From Persicirhabdus sediminis (lineage in GTDB: Bacteria > Verrucomicrobiota > Verrucomicrobiia > Verrucomicrobiales > Akkermansiaceae), in assembly GCF_016595495.1 (NCBI RefSeq), contig NZ_JAENIM010000039.1, forward strand, positions 558,939-622,938: a stretch of 64,000 bases of DNA. The letters run 5' to 3'. Below the pieces are notes generated by a model, which was given only the letters and a program-made list of their open reading frames with translations, did not search any database and was not told the DNA's origin. The translations under genes were made by a program, and so were the position numbers. Positions 28,930-38,203 of the stretch are shown here, in pieces; positions within the stretch are counted from its first letter, which is position 1; each line of letters begins with the position of its first letter.

Positions 28930-30330
28930 TTAAGCGTGGATGATAAGAATGGAGTCCACGGTGTGGTCCTTCTGCAGTGTGTCTGAGATGACGATGAGTG
29001 GAGTGCCTTCTGGAACTTCACCTGTGCCACGCAGAACTTCGAGAGCAGCTGCTTGGTTGGTATCGTGATCTTCGCTGAATGGAATCTGGTAAGCGCGAAC
29101 GCCACGTGAGAGAGCCATTTTGCGGCAGATGCCAGACTTACTTGTGAATGCGTGGATGCGTGACTGTGGGCGAAGCTGTGCACAGGCAACTGGAAGGAAT
29201 CCGCGACGTGTGAAGCAGATGATCTGCGCGTCCGCAATGGAGTCAACCAAGTTAACTGCAGCGCGAAGTGTTTTCTGACGCTCGGTGCGCAGGATAACTT
29301 CTTTGCCGTAGCCCATGCCGCCACTGCGCTCGATGCGCTGGGCGATGCGGCTGAGTGTTTCCACACACTGCACTGGGTATCTGCCCATGGCAGTTTCACC
29401 AGAAAGCATGATGGCGTCAGCTTCTTCAAACACAGCGTTAGCAACGTCAGTTACTTCAGCACGTGTTGGCATTGGGTTCTCGATCATGGACTCAAGCATT
29501 TGAGTTGCAACGATAACGCGGCGGCCGAGAACGTGACATCTGCGAACGATGCGGCGCTGGATGAGTGGAAGTTCTTCGAATTCAACTTCAACACCGAGGT
29601 CACCACGAGCAACCATGATGCCGTCAGCAGCATTGATGATGCCATCGATGTTGCGGATCGCTTCTTGGTCTTCAATCTTAGCAACGATGTGTGCTTCGCC
29701 ACCGAGTTCTTCCATGGCTTTGCGCAGTTCATCAACGTGAGCAGCGTCACGCACAAATGAGCCAGCGATGAAATCAACACCAGCTTCAACAGCTGTAGCG
29801 AGATCGCCGTGATCTTTAGCAGTCAGGGCAGGAAGGTTGAGGCGAACACCTGGAAGGTTGATGTGGCGGCGGCTGCCGAGTTTACCTTCAGTCTTCACTT
29901 CACATACGATGCGGTCAGGAAGTACTTCTGTGATGGTCATCAGCAAGTAGCCGTTGTCGACCACCAATGGGTCGCCAGCGCGCACGTCGTCCATTAGGCC
30001 TTCATAGTTGACAGTAGACGAATACTTTTCCTTCTGCTCAGCGTCGCGTTTGCGGAATTCAAGAACGTCACCTGGAACCAACATGTACGGCTCATCGAGG
30101 TCACCTGTACGGATTGATGGGCCTTGCAGGTCGCAAAGCACGGCGGTGTGGCGCTTCTTTTCTTTGGCAATAGCACGAATGCGAAGTGTAACGTCTTTGA
30201 CCCACTCGCGAGGCGCGTGACTCATGTTGAGACGGAAAATGTTTACGCCAGCGTCGATCAATTGGCCGAGCATCTCGTTGGAGTCGCTCACTGGGCCTAG
30301 TGTAGAAATGATACGGGTCTTCTGGGACAT
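28930..30330 (-). CDS. pyk: Pyruvate kinase
   Basis: Pyruvate kinase converts PEP and ADP to pyruvate and ATP, the last step of glycolysis. The 466-residue protein starts MSQKTRIISTLGPVSDSNEM, carries NIFRLNMSHA and the active-site block IVAKIEDQEAIRNIDGII (catalytic Lys, Mg-binding Glu) with MVARGDLGVEV, ATQMLESMIENPMPTRAEVTDVANAV and LSGETAMGRYP. The C-terminal ~120 residues form the regulatory domain (CFTRRGFLPVACAQLRP). Complete length. It is transcribed alone; a 300-bp gap with regulatory-looking DNA separates it from the divergent fucosidase gene. Confidence 0.97.
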   Translation of the reverse strand: MSQKTRIISTLGPVSDSNEMLGQLIDAGVNIFRLNMSHAPREWVKDVTLRIRAIAKEKKRHTAVLCDLQGPSIRTGDLDEPYMLVPGDVLEFRKRDAEQKEKYSSTVNYEGLMDDVRAGDPLVVDNGYLLMTITEVLPDRIVCEVKTEGKLGSRRHINLPGVRLNLPALTAKDHGDLATAVEAGVDFIAGSFVRDAAHVDELRKAMEELGGEAHIVAKIEDQEAIRNIDGIINAADGIMVARGDLGVEVEFEELPLIQRRIVRRCHVLGRRVIVATQMLESMIENPMPTRAEVTDVANAVFEEADAIMLSGETAMGRYPVQCVETLSRIAQRIERSGGMGYGKEVILRTERQKTLRAAVNLVDSIADAQIICFTRRGFLPVACAQLRPQSRIHAFTSKSGICRKMALSRGVRAYQIPFSEDHDTNQAAALEVLRGTGEVPEGTPLIVISDTLQKDHTVDSILIIHA

Positions 30331-30636
30331 GCGCGCAAGCTACGTTTAATATAGGCAATTAGCCAATAATAAAATCCCGACAATTACAATTTCTTCCAGC
30401 TCGATTAACGCAGTCTTGTTTAATGTGTTGAAAATGAATGAGTTTGAGTCATGCCATAAAACGACAGCAAAAGCAGGCATTATTTCGCAATGAAATTAAC
30501 GATTAATTTTCACCGCCATGTAGTGGTCAATTCCAGCCAATAGCCAAATGTAGAATAAGCGACATTTCTCATATCATTGAAAAATGAATTTGTACTTTAA
30601 GTACTTTAAGTAAAGTTGATAATTAATTTCCAGATC
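30331..30636. promoter_or_regulatory. Divergent intergenic region pyk / fucosidase with tandem 9-mers
   Basis: AT-rich promoter region for two divergent genes. GTACTTTAA occurs twice in direct tandem at 30592-30609, followed by GTAAAG, 28 bp before the fucosidase ATG. The repeat includes the palindrome AAGTACTT. No known operator was recognised and no gene is seen. Confidence 0.35.
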
Positions 30637-32622
30637 ATGATGAAAAAAATTAAATTATTGCCACGAGCGATGGCATTGGGTGCGTTAGCAGCCATTTCAG
30701 CGTCCGCAATGACGAGCGCGCATGCTGAGTCGGCAGCAGGTCCAGTGAAGCCAGAGTTGAAGTCATTACAGCAACATTTCAAAACTCCCGAGTGGCTGCA
30801 AGATGCCAAACTTGGTGTTTATACTCACTGGGGTCCAGTGACTCAGGCGATTCGCCACCACGATCAGGGGAACTTCGGCTGGTACGGACGATTCATGTAC
30901 CAGCAAGGGCACGCCGCCATGGAGTATCACAAAAAACATTTTGGTGACCCCAAGGACGTGCCGTACACCAAGATCATGGAAGAATTCACCGCGGAGAAAT
31001 TTGACGCCGCTGAGTGGGCTGAGTTAATTGCTGGTGCGGGTGCAAAGTTTGGCGGTCCGGTTTCCATCCACCACGATAACTACGCCATGTGGGATAGCGA
31101 CATCCACGCGTGGAACTCGGTAAATATCGGCCCCAAGCGCGACATCACCGGTGAGCTGGAAAAAGAATACCGCAAGCGTGGGATGAAGTTCCTCGGCGCA
31201 TTCCACCACGGGTTCACTTATCATTTTTACAAATACGCACGGCAAAATGGCTACCAAGGGACAGAGGCGGAATTTGCCAAACTCTACGGGCCAGTTGATA
31301 AACGTGACGAGAAAAAGGAATTCATTCCGCGCGCATTTCAGGAACAATGGCTGGCGCTGGTGAATGAATACGTCACCAAGTACAACCCAGACTTGATCTA
31401 CTACGATTTTGGCCTCGGCTGGCAGGATCAAGATGTTCAGTACCAAATGTATGCGGATTATTATAATTACGGCATCAAAGAGGGGAAAGAGGTCACCGTG
31501 CTGCAAAAAGAACGTGCGCCGATTTTGCGCAGCTACTCGACGATGGATCTGGAACGTGGTCGCATGGACGAGCTGACGCCGTACACTTGGACTACGGACA
31601 CCTCAGCTGGCGCGTGGTTTTACCATCCAGATTCCAGCTGGGAGGATTCCAATACGATGATCGATATGTTCATCGATATTGTTTCTAAAAATGGCATCAT
31701 GTTGCTCAATGTGGCACCTGATTTTGAGGGGTCTATCCCGCCAGAAATGAAGTCATTGCTGAAAGATTTTGGCAGCTGGACGAGCCAAAATGGTGAAGGT
31801 ATCTACGAAACTCGCCCGTGGCCAATCTACGGCGAAGGAAGTGTGGGCGCTGACTCAGGGCATTTTAAAATTGAAAACTCAAAGGCGCGCAAAGAAGCCA
31901 AATACGGCGGCGACGACATCCGCTACACGGTGTCTAAAGATGGCAAAACTCAGTTTGCTTTCTTCCTCGGCTGGCCAGAAAGCGAGCAAGTCATCCTCAA
32001 TGGATTTGATGTCAAATCAGCTGGCGGCAAGGTCACCTTGTTTGGTTACGACAAAGCTATCAACTTCGAGGTATTGGCTGACGGTCGCATCCAGCTGGAT
32101 ATTCCAAAGCTGGCTGATTTGCCAAATGATTTTGCCTACGGGTTCAAATTTGACGGTTTTGACATCCAGCCGCGCAAACAAGGGTTATTTTACCAGCCAA
32201 ACTCAAAAACCATTGGCGCGGAGATGGCAGCCATTCACGGCTACCATATCAGTGAAGGCGAAAATGCCGACGGTCAAACCGTGATCAATAATTGGACGTC
32301 ATGGTGGGGAAGCGTGAATTTCCTCTGGAGAAATAAATTCAAGGATAGTGATTTCACGCTGCGTGCCAAAATGCGCAATTTGAATGATACGAACGAGTTG
32401 AGCGTGAAGATATTCAACGACGGCGGCGAAGTGGTCACCCTGCAGGTAAACCCGCAGGTGACTGGCGATGAATTTGTTTACGTCGATCTAGGCGATTTCC
32501 ACCTCAATGCCGATGGTGTTTTCCAAATCAAAATTGGCTCTGAAGAGGGCAAATTTGCGCCACGTTCGATGGAGATCGAGGCGATACAAATTGCGCCGAT
32601 TCCGGTGCAGATGAAACGCTAA
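30637..32622 (+). CDS. Secreted alpha-L-fucosidase, GH29 (first copy)
   Basis: A 661-residue glycoside hydrolase of family 29, releasing L-fucose from host or algal glycans. ATG 30637 yields a signal peptide (MMKK, hydrophobic core, cut after SAHA near residue 30). Then follow KTPEWLQDAKLGVYTHWGP (about 49-67), HHDNYAMWDSD (145-154), GAFHHGFTYHFY and NPDLIYYDFGLGW (250-262), where Asp257 is the probable nucleophile (family knowledge). SKNGIMLLNVAPDFEG and GIYETRPWPIYGEG are standard GH29 sequences. The last ~130 residues form an extra beta domain, perhaps carbohydrate-binding. A related gene lies at 38204. Confidence 0.94.
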   Translation: MMKKIKLLPRAMALGALAAISASAMTSAHAESAAGPVKPELKSLQQHFKTPEWLQDAKLGVYTHWGPVTQAIRHHDQGNFGWYGRFMYQQGHAAMEYHKKHFGDPKDVPYTKIMEEFTAEKFDAAEWAELIAGAGAKFGGPVSIHHDNYAMWDSDIHAWNSVNIGPKRDITGELEKEYRKRGMKFLGAFHHGFTYHFYKYARQNGYQGTEAEFAKLYGPVDKRDEKKEFIPRAFQEQWLALVNEYVTKYNPDLIYYDFGLGWQDQDVQYQMYADYYNYGIKEGKEVTVLQKERAPILRSYSTMDLERGRMDELTPYTWTTDTSAGAWFYHPDSSWEDSNTMIDMFIDIVSKNGIMLLNVAPDFEGSIPPEMKSLLKDFGSWTSQNGEGIYETRPWPIYGEGSVGADSGHFKIENSKARKEAKYGGDDIRYTVSKDGKTQFAFFLGWPESEQVILNGFDVKSAGGKVTLFGYDKAINFEVLADGRIQLDIPKLADLPNDFAYGFKFDGFDIQPRKQGLFYQPNSKTIGAEMAAIHGYHISEGENADGQTVINNWTSWWGSVNFLWRNKFKDSDFTLRAKMRNLNDTNELSVKIFNDGGEVVTLQVNPQVTGDEFVYVDLGDFHLNADGVFQIKIGSEEGKFAPRSMEIEAIQIAPIPVQMKR

Positions 32623-32640
32623 TTTCCAGCTAGCTGGAAA
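32623..32640. repeat. 18-bp palindrome TTTCCAGCTAGCTGGAAA after the fucosidase stop
   Basis: A perfect palindrome starting directly after the stop codon. It is the most complete copy of a short interspersed palindrome; CCAGCTAGCTGG cores also occur at 13123, 14614, 23488 and 49690, all within about 40 bp downstream of a stop codon. Confidence 0.7.
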
Positions 32641-32650
32641 TTGATTAACG

Positions 32651-32689
32651 CGAAACCCGCCGCCATACTTGACGCCGGCGGGGGTTTCG
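32651..32689. terminator. Hairpin between the fucosidase and thiG
   Basis: CGAAACCCGCCG pairs with CGGC-GGGGGTTTCG with one bulge. There is no T run, so termination is uncertain; it could also be a processing or attenuation hairpin upstream of thiG, 17 bp before its start. Confidence 0.5.
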
Positions 32690-32705
32690 CTAAGTTCGCC
32701 GCTAA

Positions 32706-33488
32706 ATGAATGAGAAACTCACGATAGCTGGCCGTCAATTTGGCTCCCGTCTGATGACAGGAACTGGGAAATTTGCCTCAAATGACTTAATGCGCGACGC
32801 ACTGGCGGCCGCAGAAACAGAGATTGTCACCGTGGCCTTGCGTCGCGCTGATCTAAGCGGCGGGCAGGATGCCTACGCTAACATTTTAGAATATGTCGAT
32901 CGCGACCGTTACTTGCTGCTGCCAAATACCAGCGGGGCAATGAATGCCGAAGAGGCTGTGCGCCTAGCTCGGCTAGCGGAAGCGGCTGGTCTGCCAAAGT
33001 GGATCAAGTTGGAAATCCACCCAGATCCAACGTACCTGCTGCCAGATCCTATCGAGACATTAAAAGCAGCTGAAATCCTCGTTAAAGAAGGGTTCACGGT
33101 ATTACCATATATCAATGCGGACCCAGTTCTCGCCAAGCATTTGCAAGAAGCTGGCTGTGCCGCGGTGATGCCACTTGGCGCACCAATCGGCTCCAACAAA
33201 GGCATCATCACCCGCGATCAAGTCAGCATCATCATCGAGCAGGCCACCGTGCCTGTTGTGGTTGACGCTGGTATCGGCGCGCCGAGCCACGCAGCCGAAG
33301 CCATGGAGCTTGGCGCTGACGCGGTTCTGGTCAATACCGCCATGGCCATTGCTAGTGATCCGATCCGCATGGCGCGCGCCTTTAAGCTCGCTGTGGAAGC
33401 TGGCCGCGATGCATATGAAATCGGCCTGCCACAAGCGCAGCTGAAAGCGTCCGCCACCAGCCCGCTGACCGCATTTCTCTCTGAGTAA
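32706..33488 (+). CDS. thiG: Thiazole synthase ThiG
   Basis: ThiG forms the thiazole phosphate of thiamine from deoxyxylulose phosphate, dehydroglycine and ThiS thiocarboxylate. The 260-residue TIM barrel starts [36 protein letters not shown] contains the Schiff-base lysine, and [13 protein letters not shown] plus [28 protein letters not shown] are hallmark phosphate-binding and barrel sequences. No thiS or thiF is adjacent, and no TPP riboswitch precedes it, in contrast to thiC. It is 34 bp upstream of menD on the same strand. Confidence 0.97.
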   Translation: MNEKLTIAGRQFGSRLMTGTGKFASNDLMRDALAAAETEIVTVALRRADLSGGQDAYANILEYVDRDRYLLLPNTSGAMNAEEAVRLARLAEAAGLPKWIKLEIHPDPTYLLPDPIETLKAAEILVKEGFTVLPYINADPVLAKHLQEAGCAAVMPLGAPIGSNKGIITRDQVSIIIEQATVPVVVDAGIGAPSHAAEAMELGADAVLVNTAMAIASDPIRMARAFKLAVEAGRDAYEIGLPQAQLKASATSPLTAFLSE

Positions 33489-33522
33489 TCCAGCTGGCAA
33501 CCATCAACTTATCATCGATAGC

Positions 33523-35106
33523 ATGTCTGATACCGTATTGATTGAAACCAGCATCGAGGCTTGCCTCGCCGCTGGTATTGGCGAATTTGTCATCTGCGCT
33601 GGTGCGCGCAACTTGCCCATCGTTACTGCGCTGGCTGAGCTGACCGACATCCAAGTGTGGTCACATTTTGACGAGCGCGCAGCTGGATTTTTTGCCCTCG
33701 GGCGCATCATGGATAGTGGTTACCCGTGCGCGGTGATCACCACTTCTGGTACCGCTGTAGCTGAGCTCTTGCCGTCGGTGATCGAAGCTCACTACCAACA
33801 ACGACCGCTGGTTGTTATCACGGCTGACAGGCCGAAATCATACCGCGGAACTGGCGCGCCACAAGCTATCGAGCAAGCGGGCATTTTTGGCCCATACGTA
33901 GAACATGCCGTCGACCTCGACGCCTCTGAGTCAGCGGATGATGTGCTGGCTGATTGGTCTGGCGCATCGCCGTATCACATCAACCTGTGCTTAGATGAAC
34001 CATCGCTGTCAACTGAATGGCAGCTAGCTGGCGAGCTGGCTGATTTTGAGCGTGTGCGCGAGCCGCTGAGCAATGTCACTGAGCTGGTGAGTTTTGTTCA
34101 CGACCACTGGCGTGGGCTGGTGGTCATGTTGGGCGGTCTCGAGCCAGAAGATACTGAAGAGGTGCTGCATTTCCTCAAAGAACTTGGCGCTCCAGTGATT
34201 GCCGATGCCACGAGCGGACTGCGCGAGCAGCTAGGCAAGCTGGCTTTGGTGCAGGGTGATGCCTTGTTGAAAGCGACCCCTCCGGGGAAAGTATTGCGCA
34301 TTGGTGAAGTTCCAGTCGGTCGATTCTGGCGCGATCTGGAAAACATGCCCGACGTCGATGTTCTTTCAGTCACCCGCACTGGTTTCAGCGGGTTGTCCCG
34401 ACCGAGCACGGTGGTCACCGGTGGCATCAGCCGCTGCCTTAGAGGTATGGGTGAACCACCAAAAGTGGGCGATGTGCTAGATATCTTGCGACTCAGCAAG
34501 CGCAACCAAGCGCAGGTGCTCGAGCTTCTCGAAGCTTATCCAGAAAGTGAGCCCGGCATGATTTATCAAATTTCCATGTTAGCCACTGAAGGTGAGAGCG
34601 TTTACTTGGGCAATAGCCTGCCAATCCGCGAGTGGAACGACTTCGCTCAGCGCGAAATCCCACACGAGCTGGTGCGCGCTAACCGTGGTGCCAATGGTAT
34701 CGACGGGCAAATTTCCAGCTGGCTGGGAACGACAGCGGTTGATTCAGGCGCATGGGGGATCTTTGGCGACCTTACCACGATGTACGATTTATCTTCCCTG
34801 GCGATTTTGCCGCAGATCAATCGCGAAAAGCGTGTTCTGGTGGTGATCAACAATGGCGGAGGCAGAATTTTCGAACAACTGCCCGCTGTGCGTGAGTTAG
34901 ATGAAGCTTTGGTTAAGGTGATTGCTAACGAACATAAGACACATTTTTCCAGCTGGGCTGAAATGTGGGGGTTAGACTATCACCAAATTACTGGTATTGA
35001 GCAGCTTGACGTTGAGCTGTCAGAAGAAACTTCTGTTATTGAGGTGATTCCGGACGCCAAACAAACCGCAGCATTCTGGCAATCAATCAAACGTTTATCA
35101 TCATGA
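33523..35106 (+). CDS. menD: MenD-like SEPHCHC synthase (menaquinone biosynthesis)
   Basis: A 527-residue thiamine-diphosphate enzyme that joins isochorismate and 2-oxoglutarate in menaquinone synthesis. Family landmarks: FDERAAGFFALG (46-57 region), TTSGTAVAELLPSVIEAHYQQRPLVVITADRP, RGTGAPQAIEQ, ANRGANGIDGQISS and the ThDP/Mg motif region ending VVINNGGGRIFEQLP. The first substrate loop, SPGSRS/CPGSRS in most MenD proteins, is CAGARN here (25-30): the arginine is kept but the serine is alanine. It is the only men gene in the window and follows thiG, whose product feeds its cofactor. A promiscuous or diverged substrate is possible. Confidence 0.85.
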   Translation: MSDTVLIETSIEACLAAGIGEFVICAGARNLPIVTALAELTDIQVWSHFDERAAGFFALGRIMDSGYPCAVITTSGTAVAELLPSVIEAHYQQRPLVVITADRPKSYRGTGAPQAIEQAGIFGPYVEHAVDLDASESADDVLADWSGASPYHINLCLDEPSLSTEWQLAGELADFERVREPLSNVTELVSFVHDHWRGLVVMLGGLEPEDTEEVLHFLKELGAPVIADATSGLREQLGKLALVQGDALLKATPPGKVLRIGEVPVGRFWRDLENMPDVDVLSVTRTGFSGLSRPSTVVTGGISRCLRGMGEPPKVGDVLDILRLSKRNQAQVLELLEAYPESEPGMIYQISMLATEGESVYLGNSLPIREWNDFAQREIPHELVRANRGANGIDGQISSWLGTTAVDSGAWGIFGDLTTMYDLSSLAILPQINREKRVLVVINNGGGRIFEQLPAVRELDEALVKVIANEHKTHFSSWAEMWGLDYHQITGIEQLDVELSEETSVIEVIPDAKQTAAFWQSIKRLSS

Positions 35107-35196
35107 TATTATTTTATGCAGCTATGATTTTGCGTCATGCAGAGCAGAATTAACTTGGACGCAACCAAACTACCGAGGTATTGACAGCCCAGACGT

Positions 35197-36735
35197 ATGG
35201 CAAACACAAATCCTTTTAGAGAAGATCTAGTGACTCGCTCGCAGGCCGCGCCCTGCACAGTGGTCATTTTTGGCGCAACTGGTGACCTGACTCACCGCAA
35301 ACTTGTGCCTGCATTATACAACTTAGCGGTCGAGGGAGAACTCCCTCCCGGCGTTAAAATCATTGGTTTTGCGCGTCGTGAGAAATCCGACGAAGTATTT
35401 CGCGCAGGCCTTAAAGAAATCAACCCAAAGGTTTCTCGCAGCGGTCACGAAGCGAAGATTTGGGATCCATTTGAAGAAAACATCCACTACCACCAGAGTG
35501 AATTCCAAGACGTCGACGGCTACCAGCGCCTAGCTGATCGCCTCGACGAGATTGACAATGGTCGCGGCGGCAAAGGTAACCGTTTATTCTACGTTGCCAG
35601 CGCGCCTGAGTTTTTTGATGACATTCTAGAAAACCTCAAAAAAGTGGGCCTCAACGAAGCCGCTGACGGCTGCTGGGCACGGGTGATTGTAGAGAAGCCA
35701 TTTGGTACTGATCTGCCATCCGCCAAGCACCTCAACGAAGTGGTGAGCCGCACATTTGCGGAGAAGGAAACTTACCGTATCGACCACTACCTGGGCAAAG
35801 AAACTGCGCAAAACATCATGGTGCTGCGCTTTGCCAATGCTATTTTTGAGCCACTCTGGAACAACCGCTACATCGAGCAGGTGCAGATTACTTGTTCTGA
35901 AAACCTCGGCATGGAAGGTGGCCGCGGTGGTTATTATGATAAATCTGGCGCCATGCGCGACATGATCCAGAACCACTTGCTCCAGCTGCTTAGTTTGGTG
36001 GCTATGGAGCCGCCAACTGACCTGTCAGCTGACGGTGTGCGTGATGAAAAAGTAAAAGTCATCCGCTCGCTGCGCCAGTGGGACACTCCGGAAAAAGTAG
36101 CTGAAAACGTCGTGCGCGCTCAGTACACAGCGGGCACCGTTGATGGCGTCAGCCGCGTTGGTTACCGCGAGGAAGATCGTGTGGATCCAGAAAGCATGAC
36201 AGAAAGTTATGTGGCCGTCCGCTGCATGATTGATACTTGGCGATGGAGTGGCGTACCATTTTACGTACGCATGGGTAAGCAGCTGCCAAAGAAGGCAACT
36301 GAAATCTCCATCCACTTCAAATCACCACCATCCGTTCTCTTTAACTCCGACTCAAGCGGCACACCGGGCGGCAACGTTCTAGTGATTCGCATCCAGCCGG
36401 ATGAAGGCATCTCGCTACGCATGATGTCCAAGATCCCAGGTGCAAACCTGCGTCTTGAGCCAGTGAAGATGGATTTCCATTACGCCACAAGCTTTGGCAA
36501 AGGAAGCCCAGAAGCTTACGAGCGCCTCTTGCTCGACTCCATGGCTGGCGATGCCACATTGTTTGCGCGCCGCGACGAAGTCGAAGAAGCGTGGAAGTTT
36601 GTGGATCACATCGAGCGTGCCTGGCACGAATCTGACAATGCACCACCTATGGCTGAATACACAGCTGGATCGTGGGGGCCAAAAGAAGCAGACGATTTGC
36701 TCAAGCAAGACGGCAACGAGTGGCGTAGACTGTAA
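35197..36735 (+). CDS. zwf: Glucose-6-phosphate 1-dehydrogenase
   Basis: Zwf oxidises glucose 6-phosphate to 6-phosphogluconolactone, the first step of the oxidative pentose phosphate pathway. The 512-residue protein has the N-terminal NADP-binding site VVIFGATGDLTHRKLVPALYN, EKPFGTD, the active-site signature RIDHYLGKE (catalytic His/Asp and Lys) and the substrate block IEQVQITCSENLGMEG. Complete length and typical C-terminus (AEYTAGSWGP). It is followed after 35 bp by opcA, which encodes its assembly partner, so the two form an operon. The pair is well known in Actinobacteria and Cyanobacteria. Confidence 0.98.
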   Translation: MANTNPFREDLVTRSQAAPCTVVIFGATGDLTHRKLVPALYNLAVEGELPPGVKIIGFARREKSDEVFRAGLKEINPKVSRSGHEAKIWDPFEENIHYHQSEFQDVDGYQRLADRLDEIDNGRGGKGNRLFYVASAPEFFDDILENLKKVGLNEAADGCWARVIVEKPFGTDLPSAKHLNEVVSRTFAEKETYRIDHYLGKETAQNIMVLRFANAIFEPLWNNRYIEQVQITCSENLGMEGGRGGYYDKSGAMRDMIQNHLLQLLSLVAMEPPTDLSADGVRDEKVKVIRSLRQWDTPEKVAENVVRAQYTAGTVDGVSRVGYREEDRVDPESMTESYVAVRCMIDTWRWSGVPFYVRMGKQLPKKATEISIHFKSPPSVLFNSDSSGTPGGNVLVIRIQPDEGISLRMMSKIPGANLRLEPVKMDFHYATSFGKGSPEAYERLLLDSMAGDATLFARRDEVEEAWKFVDHIERAWHESDNAPPMAEYTAGSWGPKEADDLLKQDGNEWRRL

Positions 36736-36770
36736 TCGTCAGCGCTTGAAATCTAAATGATTCAATCACC

Positions 36771-37832
36771 ATGACGATTCCTGAAAATACCATCGCCTTA
36801 GGCAAAGAGGTTGCCATTGCTAGCATCGATAAAGAGCTGCACCGCCTCTGGGAGCAGGACGATGCACGCACTAATGCCTCATTGACGAATCTGGCTGTTT
36901 ATTCCGAGCACCCTGGTGGGCTGGAAAAAAATACCCAGATCATTCAGTCGATCACCCGCGAGCACGCATGTCGCTCGATTTTGATCGGCATGGATAGAGA
37001 GTCACCTGAGACATCCATCACCGCATGGATCACCGCGCATTGCCATCTGGCTCACGGGCGCAAGAGCGTGTGCTGCGAGCAGCTGTCATTTCACCTGACT
37101 GGCCGCGCGACAGGTCGACTTCGCAATACTGTATTTGCTCACCTCAATAGTGACCTGCCATTGGTTTTCTGGTGGCAAGGAGAACTCAGCGACATCTTCA
37201 GTGATCGCCTCTACACGCTGATCAACCGCTTCATCTTTGATAGCGCAGAGTGGGAGAAGCCAGCTGAAGGGTTTGCTAAAGTAGCGACTGCTAGCCAGGC
37301 GAGCCGATCGTTTTTTGCCTTCGATCTCGCATGGATGCGCAGCCACAGCTGGAGACTTTCTCTCGCAGCCTTGTTTGACGATCCATTGGCGCTGGCATCA
37401 CTGCCAAAAACCAAGGAGCTCAACATCACCGCGCACCGCAACCAGCGCACCACAGCTTTGTTTGTGCTCGCGTGGATCACTCAGCAAGCTGGCTGGAAAC
37501 GTAGCTTAGAGCTGGACATTGCAGCTGACGGCGACGTGTTCCATTTCGAAACCCAAGAGGGCAGCGAAGTGGTGGCTAAAGTCAGCTATGACGAAACTTC
37601 ACCATTAAGCGAAGTTGAGTTGATTGCACCGAACTGCAAAGTGCGCCTGCACCGCAATCCTGATTCAGAATACCTGCATCAAGAAATCTGCGCTGGTGAT
37701 CATTGCATTGGTCAAAGAGCGCCAGCTGGTGCCGATGATCCTGCTCAGTTGCTCACGGATCAACTTGCGCTGGGGACAAAAAACACCCTGTATTCAAAAA
37801 TATTACCTAGCATGCTCGAATTGCTCGGGTAA
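36771..37832 (+). CDS. opcA: Glucose-6-phosphate dehydrogenase assembly protein OpcA
   Basis: A 353-residue OpcA homologue, an activator/assembly factor of Zwf. Family features visible: the N-terminal SIDKELHRLWEQDD with TNLAVYSE, CRSILIGMD and ITAHC (compare R.I.I........A.V...C), the LPLVFWWQGELSD block with DRL, and RNQRTTALFVLAWITQQAGWK. It starts 35 bp after zwf and ends at a strong terminator, so it is co-transcribed with it. Its presence implies redox-tuned control of Zwf, by analogy with cyanobacteria. Confidence 0.88.
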   Translation: MTIPENTIALGKEVAIASIDKELHRLWEQDDARTNASLTNLAVYSEHPGGLEKNTQIIQSITREHACRSILIGMDRESPETSITAWITAHCHLAHGRKSVCCEQLSFHLTGRATGRLRNTVFAHLNSDLPLVFWWQGELSDIFSDRLYTLINRFIFDSAEWEKPAEGFAKVATASQASRSFFAFDLAWMRSHSWRLSLAALFDDPLALASLPKTKELNITAHRNQRTTALFVLAWITQQAGWKRSLELDIAADGDVFHFETQEGSEVVAKVSYDETSPLSEVELIAPNCKVRLHRNPDSEYLHQEICAGDHCIGQRAPAGADDPAQLLTDQLALGTKNTLYSKILPSMLELLG

Positions 37833-37863
37833 GGGGGTATTTTTACTTAATTTTCATAAACGG

Positions 37864-37903
37864 AAAAATCCACCTGTGCGATGTGCGCGGGTGGATTTTT
37901 TTT
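37864..37903 (+). terminator. Terminator of the zwf-opcA operon
   Basis: AAAAATCCACC and GGTGGATTTTTTTT form an 8-bp core stem extended by A-T pairs, with a GC-rich loop and a long T run. Confidence 0.9.
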
Positions 37904-38203
37904 GCTTATTTTCGCAGCAGATCCGGCGAGGAATTTATCTAGCGAGCGCAGGTATCTAGCGGAATTGCCTTGATCTGCTGTGGCGATCTTCCCAGTGTGG
38001 TAAATGATCGCGCTTTTGAGTTGTCTTATAACTTTGGTTTATTAAGCTTATCATGATTATCGATACGCCGTTATTGGTGAAAGATAGTTAATCAAAACCA
38101 GCTCTAATTAACACCCATAGAGTTAAACAAGCAGCCAACTCAAAGTTCCTCCAGCTGCTGACTTGCGTTCACGCGAGCCAGCAATGAATCGAACCAGATA
38201 CCT
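37904..38203. other. Intergenic region upstream of the second fucosidase
   Basis: A 300-bp AT-rich stretch; no gene, repeat or known operator was recognised. It presumably holds the promoter of the second fucosidase. Confidence 0.4.
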
